DNA of 64,000 bases from Canariomyces notabilis (taxonomy: Eukaryota > Ascomycota > Sordariomycetes > Sordariales > Chaetomiaceae): NCBI RefSeq assembly GCF_033297395.1, contig NW_027041836.1:264860-328859 (forward strand), written 5' to 3'. The position numbers and the translations under genes were made by a program. Below the pieces are notes generated by a model that saw only the letters and a list, made by a program, of their open reading frames with translations, had not been told where the DNA came from and did no database searches. Of this stretch, positions 24,201 through 34,500 are shown one piece after another. How positions within the stretch are numbered: the first letter of the stretch is position 1; each line of letters opens with the position of its first letter.

Positions 24201-27200
24201 CATGAATCCTCTCATGGTGTCCATAGTCACAAGTCAGAAGGTCGCAACAATCAACCTGCTGAACCCCCAATACTGGGCTGACAACCTGGAATCACCCGTA
24301 CGGTTTGCTGACGCACTGCAATACGTTGTCCACACGGCGCCCAAGGTAGACGGCCTCAAACCCATCACTGACTACCTCGAGATCGGACCCCACGGAGCGT
24401 TGCAGCGGCCCGTACGCGATTGCCTGACACACGCTGGCAACAGCACGGCCCGATACGCGTCAGTACTGTCGAGGCAGGACTCCCCGCTGAAAACCATTCT
24501 GCAGCTGGTTGGTCAGCTGTTCACCTGTGGACATGGAGTTTCCATCACGGCGGCGAACCAGCAGGACGGCCCTTCTCCGGCCGCCAAGCTTGTGGTAGAC
24601 GGTCCTGAGTACCCATTTGACAGGACGCAGACATACTGGTATGAACCTAGGTCTAGTCGTGACTGGCGGCTCCGTGAAGGGTCTTCGGGGAGCCTTTTGG
24701 GCTTGCGTACCAGCGACTGGAACCCACTGCAACCACGTTGGCGGAAAATGCTCACTGTCGAGGAGGTTCCTTGGGTGGCTGATCACGTTGTGGGCAATAC
24801 CATCGTTTTCCCAGCGGTGGGCTCACTTATAATGGCTATGGAAGCTGTCAGGCAAACTGCCAGCAGCAGCCAACAAGCCATCCGGGGCTACCTCGTGAAG
24901 GAGGCCACCTTCACGAGCCCCATTGTCGTCACCCCAGGACAGACGACAGAGGTCATGACGCATCTCCGTCCAGTACAACAGATGTATGAGAGATCTTCCA
25001 CCCGGTTCGAAATTGAGATCTTCTCGTATGGGGAGAGCTACTGGAGAGCCTGCTGCAAATGCATCATTCATGTCGAGTTTGAACAAGAGTCCCGAGGCCA
25101 AGTACTAGGCGGCGGACAAGAGCTCCAGATTCTCAGCGATTCGCTGGCTCGCAAATACGCCGATACAAGAAGCAAGGCCGATGTGAAGATCACCCGTTCC
25201 GATTTCTATCGTTGGCTCCAGGAGAACAGCTTTCGTTACGGACCGACCTTTTCTCTCATCACCGACGAGGTTTGCTGGGATGGGAACGATCTCGCCGTTG
25301 CCCACGTCAGCGTTGGACCTCCAGTTGAGGGGTTTGAGGAGGGCCTTGTCCATCCCGGCGTCCTCGACTCATTTTTGCAGGTCTGCCCTATCGTGCCATC
25401 GCGAGGAATGACGACAAATGTCCCGACTTCGATCCCGCACAAGATAAAGAACGCCTGGATAGCCGCGACCGGGTGGAAGAATCCGTGTACAAACCGCGTC
25501 AAAGTCTTGGCAGAGGCGAAGCTCAAGCACGCTGGCGCTGGTCTTGACTGCGAGATAGCCGTCTTGTCGGAGACAGGCGTACTTCTTTGCCACATCAAAC
25601 GGCTAGAGATGTCGCCGGTCATGGAGCGTGAAATTGGTATCGAGAAGAGCGGAAGGAGGAGTTTACTGCACCATATCGACTGGAAGCCCCACCTGTCATT
25701 GTGTACCCTACAACAGCCCAATCGCTTGCGTACTGCCACGGGAAAATCAGGGGAGCACGAAGATGCAGCCGTCCACGACAGGGTCGAGCTGGAGAAAACC
25801 CTTTGGTCTGTAGCGCAGCAGAACATTGACAGCCTTCGGGGTACCGATTGGGAGAAAATGCCAGCCCATATGAAAAAGTATCTCTCTTGGTTAGAACGCC
25901 AGCTTCATGAAAAACCAAGCAAAGACGCCCCTGAAGCCAGCGATCTTACCACCAGGTTGCAAGATCTTGGCATGAGGCGACCATCGTGGAGGATGTTCAC
26001 AGAGGTAGCACAGAACCTTGTCGCCATAGTCCACGGAGAACCACACGAGCTCGAGTTATCCATCTCATCAACTTTATTCCAGGATTGTCTCGATGACATG
26101 GTGTCTGCAGTCTGCAACCCGGATCTCGAGGCGTATCTCGGACTGTTGGCTCACCGGAAGCCTACCCAGAGAATCCTCGAGGTTGGCGCTCGCAGAGGCG
26201 TCCTCACAAGCTTCGTGCTTTCGGTCTTTCGGAGCATTGAAGCTCGTACGGGAGGGATAGCGTTCTCCGAGTATGTCTATTCGGATACGTCGACAATCTC
26301 GGTCGACGACGCCAGGCAGCGATTTGCTGAGTACCAAGACCGCGTGGACTTCATGTGTCTTGACGTCAACCAAGACCTCGTGGCGCAAGGGTTGCAGCCT
26401 TCCAGCTATGATGTGATCTTCGCAGCAGGTAGCGTACGAGGAGAGAAGGACATCGGTGCCATTCTTCAAAATCTTCGACGCGTGCTGATCCCGGGTGGCC
26501 AGCTCGTCCTCCACGACATCACCGCCCCCGACTGCTTCGAAATAGGCTTCGGCTTCGGCGTCACTGCGGACTGGTGGCGTGGCCGAGAAGACGACCTCGA
26601 CTGGGATCGAGCGACGATGACGGCCTCTCAATGGGATGCAGTCCTGAAGAATAATGGCTTCTCAGGGACCAACCTAGTCATCAGGGACTACCAGAACGAT
26701 GCTGCGCATCGCTCAAGCCTCATTGTGTCGAGCGAAGCGGCTCACCCAGGCCCTCTACATGCAGGTACCAGGGTTCTGATTGTGGTGGCGGATGGCGACG
26801 ACTTCCAAAAGTCGCTTGCGGAGAGCGTCCTTCGGAGCCTGAACACAGACTGGATCTCCCGAATGCACACGCTCAATGAGATGGCAGATGAGAAACTCGA
26901 CTCAGGCGACTATGTCATCTGTCTCGCGGACGTCTACCGGCCGTTCCTCCAGCCCATGAGCCAGACAACGCTGAACACGGTTCGAAACTGGGTGCGGCAG
27001 TCGACGAACCTGTTCTGGGTTACTGCATACGATGCCGAGAGCACCGCGCTTGCGTCGTCGGCGGCCTACGCGGGCATTAAGGACGGGCTCCTCCGCACAT
27101 TACGCTCTGAGTATTCTCTTAACCGCATCGTCTCTCTCACTGTCGGTGATAGCACCCGTGACGTCGTCGCCTGCTCGAAATACGTATCGACTGTCTTCGA

Positions 27201-29658
27201 GTCAGCCTTTGGAGGGATCAGCGCTGATGTCGAATATGCTGTCCGTGACGGCCTGGTCTTGACTGGGCGACTGGTGGAGGATATCGACATCAACCAAGAC
27301 CTCATTTCGTCTCTAGTCCCGCAAGCCATCACTGAACCTTGGCTGCCAGGGCCGCCGCTCACACTGGCAATCCAAACTCGTGGGCAGCTCGAGACTCTGC
27401 AGTTTCGAGAGGACGTCGCCTATTATGACGAGCTAGGCCCAACAGACATCGAGGTGGAAGCCAAGGTTTGGGGCGTCGGCTTCCGTGACGTATTTCTTGC
27501 CCTAGGCCGCCTGGACGAAGATGATTTTGGGGCCGACTGCGCAGGCATAGTCACAAGAGTGGGAGCCGACGTCCAGTCAGTCAAGGTCGGGGACCGTGTC
27601 TGCATGCAGACAACGGACTGCATGAAAACCTACCCCAGGGCGCACGAATGGCTCACGGCCAAGATCCCAGACTCCGTCTCGTTCGAAGACGCTTGCGCCG
27701 TCGTCATACCCGGCATGACCGCGCTGCAGTCGCTAGTCGAGGTCGCGCGCCTGCAAAAAGGCGAGAAAGTATTGATCCATTCCGCATCGGGAGGTACCGG
27801 CCAGGTGGCCGTCCAGGTCGCGCGAATGGTTGGGGCTGAGGTCTTTACAACGGTGGGATACGACCACAAGAAGCAGCTCCTCATGGACCTGTACGGGGTG
27901 CCTGCCGATCACATCTTTTACAGCAGAGACACCAGCTTTGCTCAAGGGGTTATAAGGATGACGAACGGTTATGGCGTTGACGTGGTTCTAAACTCGTTAG
28001 CAGGCGAATCGTTACGTGCTTCGTGGGATTGCATTGCTCCTTACGGAAGGATGATCGAGATCGGCAAGGCCGATATAGACGCCAACGCATCGCTGCCCAT
28101 GGCTCGCTTCGCAAAGAATGCCCTGTACGCAGGCGTGGATCTCCTACACATAGTAAAGGACATGAACAAGAAGGAGCTGGGGCACAAGCTTCTGCAGAAG
28201 ACGATGGATCTGGCCAGGGATGGAAGGATCCGGGCGCCGAGACCACTACATGCCTACAACGTGGACTCGGTGGAGGAGGCTTTTCGTTATCTCGCGAGTG
28301 GCAAGAATACAGGTCGGATCGTGATCCGAATCGATTCGGCAACGACTGTCCAGGTATGATGATTCGATGAGAGAGCCCTCGATGAAAAAGCACAGGGCTG
28401 GTAGATTGGCTACTGACACGAACACCAGAAACAGGTGATAAAGCGGAGAACTTGGAAGTTTGACGAGAACGCTACGTACCTCGTGGCAGGGGGTCTCGGT
28501 GGCATCGGCCGTTCCATCCTCAGATGGATGGTCGCGAGAGGGGCGAAATACTTGCTTGTCCCATCGAGGTCAGGGGCTGCCTCCCCCGCCGCGTCCGAGG
28601 TTGTGCGTGAGCTTCCTGGTCGGGGCGTCGTCGTATCAACTCCGAAATGTGACGTATCTTCGAAAGAATCCCTCTCACACATGCTCCAAGAGTCTACCGC
28701 GACTCTTCCCCCGATCCGAGGGTGCATCGTTGCGACCATGGTCCTGAACGTGAGTTGGCCCATCTTCGGTCTGAATCGCGTCCCTAACCATTAGTGTTTC
28801 TTCTAGGATTGCACGTTCGAGAACATGACCCTGGCACAATGGGAGCAGACCTCGCGTTCCAAGGTCGAAGCGTCGTGGAACCTCCACACCATGCTTCCCA
28901 ATCTAGATTTCTTCATCCTACTTTCCTCCGTCTCCGGCGTGGTCGGAAACCCGGGCCAGAGCAACTACGCAGCAGGCTGCACCTTTCAGGACGCCCTAGC
29001 GCGGCATCGCAGCAGTGGCGGCCAGAAAGCCATATCCATCGACCTCGGCGTCATGCGCAGCATCGGCGTCGTCGCCGAAACGGAGCGGCTCCAGCGGCAC
29101 CTCCTCCAGAACTCTCGAGGATTCGTCCCAATCGAGGAAGCCGAGTTCCTGTCCCTGCTCGACATCTGCTGCGACCCCTCGTACCACCCAGGATCCCACC
29201 AGTGTCAGATGGTAATGGGCCTCGAGACGCCAGCCAGCCTCCTCCTCGCGCGATCACTCGACGAGCCACTGCCCGAAATCCTGCAACGGCCGCTCTTTGC
29301 CCGCTTCAGCCAGCTCCCTGGCAGCCGGGCCGGCGGCAGCAGCAGCAACAACAGCAGCAGTGACGACGCCGCGAGGCTCTTCCGGCAGGCCGGATCGGCG
29401 ACTGAGCGGGCCCGTGTGGTCGTCGATGCGCTTTCGAAGCGGCTGGCGCGGACGCTGTCGATCAAGCTCGAGGACGTCGACACGCACCAGGCGCTGCACG
29501 CGTACGGCGTCGACTCGCTCGTCGCCGTCGAGCTGCGTAGCTGGCTGGGCAAGGAGTTCGCGGCCGACGTGCCCGTGTTTGAGATTGTCAGCGGCAAGAC
29601 GATTGAGGCGGTTGGGGAGCTGGTGGCGAATAGCAGTCGGATTGAGATGAGAGGGTAG
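21257..29658 (+). CDS. Highly reducing type I polyketide synthase (KS-AT-DH-degenerate MT-ER-KR-ACP)
   Basis: Eleven exons: 21257-21430, 21500-21578, 21646-21711, 21786-22054, 22125-22467, 22529-22619, 22680-22866, 22902-23577, 23660-28353, 28429-28749, 28807-29658; about 2583 residues. KS has Cys175 (NTACSSSM), His310 (VETHGTGT) and His350 (GNIGHLEG). AT has Ser672 (GHSSGE). DH has His1004 (DHVVGNTIVFP) and Asp1198 (HPGVLDS). The methyltransferase region has a broken SAM motif (EVGARRG, 1469-1475), so it is probably inactive. ER has HSASGGTGQ (2002-2010). KR has AGGLGGIG (2213-2220) and Tyr2354 (QSNYAAG). ACP has Ser2537 (GVDSL). There is no thioesterase, reductase or condensation domain. 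It should make a fully reduced linear chain held on the ACP; the oxoamine synthase upstream is the likely release partner. Introns 1 and 6 use GC donors. The exon 7/8 junction is uncertain: a 35-nt intron, or a longer one from about 22838. Confidence 0.92.
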
Positions 29659-30046
29659 ATTTCCGAGGAGTAGACGCTGAGGTCAATGCCAGAGTGCCTA
29701 GCTAGTCCTAGGTTAAAAACACTAAAGGATCATCATGACTTCATATTGCAGCTCCTAGCGCGTCTTGACTGATGTCGTTTCTGGTGTCACTGATCTCAAC
29801 AATGCCATCGTCTTGAGTATAGAGGAGCTGAGGAGTGTTAGATGGAACCATGCCCGAGGTGACGATATAGAAAGTGTTGTTCGGGTCATTGGGGCGGATC
29901 CGGAGGCGACCCAAGTATAATTTTCGCCTATAAGGCTTGAACGCAAATCGCAGCACCACGCGTCCTGCTTCCAATCTTAACCATGGTATTCCCAGCTAAG
30001 CCAAACGCCGTCGCTATGCAGCAAAATACTTGCCATGGACACTCAA
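29659..30046. other. Short convergent gap between the PKS and the nucleoporin gene
   Basis: Holds the 3' ends of two converging genes. The minus strand at 29741-29974 has unusually coding-like DNA, listed separately. Confidence 0.6.
29741..29974 (-). pseudogene. Coding-like remnant, product unknown
   Basis: The minus strand reads, up to a TGA at 29741-29743, segments such as NDPNNTFYIVTSGMVPSN and LLYTQDDGIVEISD with third positions mostly C or T, as in real genes here. Just upstream another frame reads equally well (GENYTWVASGSAP), and the two line up if one base is missing near 29900. No ATG, splice site or upstream exon makes a full gene. It may be the 3' end of a decayed gene caught between the PKS and its neighbour, or chance. 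I do not recognise the family. Confidence 0.3.
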
Positions 30047-31004
30047 TCACCGCCCTACTCGAACTGCGGCAGCACCTTGACTCCCCCGAGAGCCGACATC
30101 AATAGGACCCCGGTGCCTGCCCGTGACCACCTGCCTCATCTGCGCCACGGGCTTGGCGTTCTTGGATTTCCTGCCGGCGCCGACGGCGATGTACTCCTGG
30201 AACCACTTCTCCTCGTCTGCCGTAAGCGGCAAGCTGACAAGCTCCTTGCCCCGGGCGCCCACCGCGTCGGGATGCTCCAGCACGGACGCCACGAGCTTCT
30301 CAAACAGCAGCTGCCGCGCGTGATCCGGGTATTTGCGCGAGAAATAGAGCGCCTCGGTGGCGCTCGTGCGGGCCAGGGCGCCAAACAGCAGCTCGAGCGC
30401 CTCCGAGGTCTGCAGCACGGGCTGCGTGGTGTGGTAGTAAGCCAGCGGAAGGCTGTAGTCATCGTCCTTGGCGTGGCGGACGAGCACCGTGATGATGTCG
30501 TCGGCGAACTCGGAAGGGAGGGACGGGTGGGCGAGGTGCTCCAGAGCAAACTGTGGAGGATTGGTTAGCGATACGTAGATCCTTTGTTGACAATGGGCAA
30601 GCGATGCACACCTTGAATTCCTTGCGGTCCATATGCCACAGACCCCTCATAAGAATCTGGTAGTTTTGCGGCAAGCCCGACTCCTCAGCCAGCGCCTCGG
30701 CGAGCTGTGACCGCGCACCGCGGAGCTCATCGTAGTCGAGGAGAAAGTAGTAGAAGACGGATAGCTTGGCGTGCGCTGACACCTTAGTCTCGCATATTTG
30801 CTGGTGCAGAGCGCGCAAGCCACTGTCGCCTCTCGGAGGGTATGGTTTGCCTTCGCCGAGCCCCAAAGCCTTCAGCACACGGTCGATAAACAAGACGCCA
30901 TCAAACGACTTGCGGAACGTTTCGATAACTCGTACACCGTTCTGGTCGTACGGTTTGGGCCCGTCTGTCGGGAAAGCGGCGCTGAACTGGGAAAAGTCCA
31001 GCAT
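30047..31004 (-). CDS. ELYS-type nuclear pore complex protein
   Basis: Two exons on the minus strand (31004-30612 and 30550-30047), 298 residues, with a GT-AG intron of 61 nt. The start is the ATG at 31004 (MLDFSQFSAAFPTDG); upstream in-frame codons are non-ATG. The protein matches the fungal ELYS helical family: the block FDGVLFIDRVLKALGL, the ALHQQICE helix, KLSVFYYFLLDYD, QILMRGLWHMDR, and across the junction FALEHLAHPSLPSEFADDI. ELYS proteins attach to the Nup107-160 (Y) complex of the nuclear pore. Fungal members are short and keep only this helical domain, as here. It is divergent from SMC4 across a 540-bp shared promoter region. The C-terminal 25 residues are Gly/Arg-rich and not conserved as far as I can tell. 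Confidence 0.85.
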
Positions 31005-31544
31005 GGCGGTGGCCTGGAATGGTGTGTCTTCAGGTGCAGACTGGGGGAGCGAAGAGGGCTGGGAAACTTTTTGGTAGGGTAACTTGTCGGTAGTACGAAG
31101 TAGCGCTGCTGTTTGTCGCAGCTCACACAGCTCGGAAGGAGTGAAGCTCACTCCAATTGATTCAGGTCGAATGTACGGATACCTCTTTATGCATAGTTCC
31201 TTGACTTGCCTCTATCGGGGTTCAAGCCACGTTGGCGTGAGCCACTATCAGGGTTGGCAGGGTTGAAGCAGAGGAGAAGAAGCAATGCGGTGTTGGGTGG
31301 CTTGGCACAGCCGTGGCTGATTGTTTACAATCAATCAATGTCAACACAGCTGCGGGGCCCGAGCGACCGGCATCTTTTTCGCGACTACGTACCGCTCTCC
31401 TACAGGACTGTCACACATTAGTTTGTCGAGACACACAGATTCTACTCACCCTTCTTTTCTCAATATTGAAGGCGATATTTTGCTCTTCATTACTTTCAGT
31501 TGCCTTTTTTCTTCTCTTTTTATTTTCCAGATACCACTGCCGCC
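31005..31544. promoter_or_regulatory. Shared divergent promoter of the nucleoporin and SMC4 genes
   Basis: 540 bp between two divergent start codons. On the SMC4 side are a forkhead-type site (TGTTTAC, 31322-31328, giving GTAAACA on the other strand) and an SBF-type site (TTTCGCG, 31377-31383, reading CGCGAAA on the minus strand). Both are classes of cell-cycle element in fungi, which fits a condensin gene. A TACGAAGTA 9-mer lies at 31094. The DNA just before the SMC4 ATG (31495-31530) is strongly pyrimidine-rich. Function is inferred from motifs only. Confidence 0.45.
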
Positions 31545-34500
31545 ATGTCGACACGACCGACACGCCGGACTCGGCGCACGGCGATTGTAGAATCTTCAGA
31601 CGAGGATATGCCTGACGCGCCTCAGCAGAATGAGGAGGACGAGGACGATTTTGAGCCTGCGCCGGCGCCCGCTTCGCGCCGTTCGACCCAAAGCAAAAGG
31701 AAAACCACAACAACTACCACCACAGCAGAAGCCCCCGCTCCCACAGCGCCGAAGCGTCGCGGGCGACCAAAGAAAAGCAGCGTTGCACCTGCGCCCGATC
31801 CCGAGCCTAGCCAAGCATTTGATCCCGACGAGACAGCAGCTACAGCGACGACAGCGACGACAGCGACGACCGCCGCTCCTGAAGAGGACCAAGTCCCAGC
31901 AAAGAAGCCATCTACAAGGACCCGCAAGAGTGTTGCGCCGCGTGCAAACAAGTCTGCTACGCCTGAGCTGGAGCCACCGGCCCCTGCGCTGAAGCAGTCT
32001 TCGTCGCCAGCAACTTCGTATCTACGTCATGTCCCGCTTGCCGATATCACAACCATCATGGCCAACGAGCAGCGCAAGCAAGCGGACGAGACGGTTCTTG
32101 CCGCCGTAAAACCCATCAAGGCCATGGACACCATTCTCGAGAAGCCCATGGACATCATGCTCAAATCGCGCAACATGGCCATGCCGCTCGTTGAGGATAT
32201 CGGCCCTAAAGCGCGAATCGTCATTACCTACCTCATCCTCACAAACTTCAAGAGCTATGCCGGTAGACAGGAAGTCGGACCGTTCCACGCCTCCTTCTCC
32301 TCGGTTGTCGGGCCAAATGGGTCCGGGAAGTCCAATGTCATTGACTCTTTGCTGTTCGTCTTCGGTTTCCGGGCCAGCAAGATGCGCCAGGGCAAGATCT
32401 CCGCTCTGATTCACAACTCTGCCCAGTACCCCAATCTGGACTACTGCGAGGTCGCTGTGCACTTTTGCGAGGTCATGGATTTGCCAGGCGGGGGTCACGA
32501 GGTCATCCCCAACTCGGAACTCGTCATCTCGCGCAAGGCCTTCAAGAACAACTCCAGCCAGTACTACATCAATGGAAAGAGTTCCAACTTCACTACCGTC
32601 ACTACGCTCTTACGTGACCGTGGAGTTGACCTGGACCATAAGCGTTTCCTGATTCTGCAGGGTGAGGTCGAGTCGATCGCTCAGATGAAGCCGAAAGCTG
32701 CCAACGAGCACGAAGACGGTCTTCTGGAATATCTGGAGGACATTATAGGCACATCCAAGTACAAGACGCCAATCGAAGAGGCAGCCGCCGAAGTCGAGAC
32801 GCTCAACGAGATCTGCCTGGAGAAGAGTGGTCGGGTCCAGCACGTTGAGAAGGAGAAGAACAGCCTTGAGGACAAAAAGAACAAGGCCCTGGCTTATGTC
32901 CGCGATGAGAACGAGCTCACCATGAAGCAATCTGCGCTGTACCAGCTGTATGTCAGCGAATGCGAAGACAATTTGGCCGTCACAGAGGAAGCCATCGGTC
33001 AGATCCAAGCACAGCTAGATGCTGAGCTTGAGAAGCACCACGGCAGTGAGGTGGTCATCAAGCAGCTCGAAAAGGCCTATTCCAAAGGCAGCAAAGAGCT
33101 CGAGGCTCAGGAAAAGGCCACTCAGGCGTTGATCAAGGAGATGACCAAATTCGACCAGGAGCGTGTCAAGTTCGACGAGAAGCGCAAGTTCCTTACAGAC
33201 AAGCGTAAGAAGCTGGAGAAGACCATTGCCAACTCGGAGAACGCAGATGCAGAGGCAGCGCAGACTATTGAGCAGTGTGCCGAAGAAATTGAGACGCGTG
33301 CTCAGGAAATTGCCGCGCTTGAACAACAGGTCAAGGAGGCGGAGGCCGAGTTAGCCAACATCCGCGAGAGTCTAAAGGGCAAGACACAGCACCTCTCGGA
33401 TCAGATTGCTGCTAAGCAAAAGTCCCTCGAACCCTGGAAGGAGAAGATCAACCAAAAGCAATCTGCCATTGCTGTTGCCGAAAGTGAAATGGCAATTCTC
33501 AAAGAGAAGGCCAACGCCGGCGCCGTCGCTCTTGAAGAGATGGAGGCCAAGATTGCTGCTATCGAGGAAAGCCAGGCGGCCAAGGCAAAAGAGTTTGAGC
33601 AGTGCGAAGCCGAGAAGGCAGCCCTCCAGAAGGAAGGCAGGAGAGCCGTAGCTGAACTGGAGAAGCTTGCTCAAGAAGAGCCCAAGTTCCGCGCGCAGCT
33701 CTCAAATGCCCGACAGAAAGCTGACGAAGCCCGATCCAGCCTGTCCGCAACCCAGACGCAGGGCAATGTCCTTACGGCCCTAATGCACATGAAGGAATCA
33801 GGCCGCATTGACGGTTTCCATGGGCGCCTTGGCAATCTCGGCACTATCGACCAGCAATATGATGTTGCCATCTCGACAGCCTGTAGCGCGCTTGACAACT
33901 TTGTTACAGACACGGTCGAAGCTGGCCAGCAATGCATCGAATACCTAAGGAAGACAAATCTGGGCCGTGGAAACTTCATCTGCCTCGACAAGTTGCGAGT
34001 TCGGGACCTATCGCCCATAGAGACGCCCGAAAATGCGCCGCGCTTGTTTGACCTGGTCAAGGCCAAAGAGGACAAGTTCCGGCCAGCCTTTTACCACGCT
34101 CTCCAAGACACGCTTGTGGCCAAGGACCTCGCACAAGCGAACCGTATAGCCTACGGCGCTAGGCGGTGGCGAGTCGTGACGCTCGCTGGCGAGCTGATTG
34201 ACAAGTCAGGTACCATGTCCGGAGGCGGCACTACCGTCAAAAAGGGTCTCATGTCGTCTAAGCTCGTGGCCGACATCAGCAAGGAGCAGGTCGCCAAGCT
34301 CGAGACTGACCGTGATACACTGGAGCAAAGGTTCCAGGACTTCCAGGAACGTCAGCGGGAGCTCGAGGCCCGTGTACGCTCTCTTAAAGAACAGATCCCC
34401 CAGCTTGACACAAAGATGCAGAAGATCAAGCTCGAGGTAGAAAGCTCGGAAAGGAACCTGGTCGATGCCAAGCGCAGAGCTAAGGAACTCAGCAAGGAGC

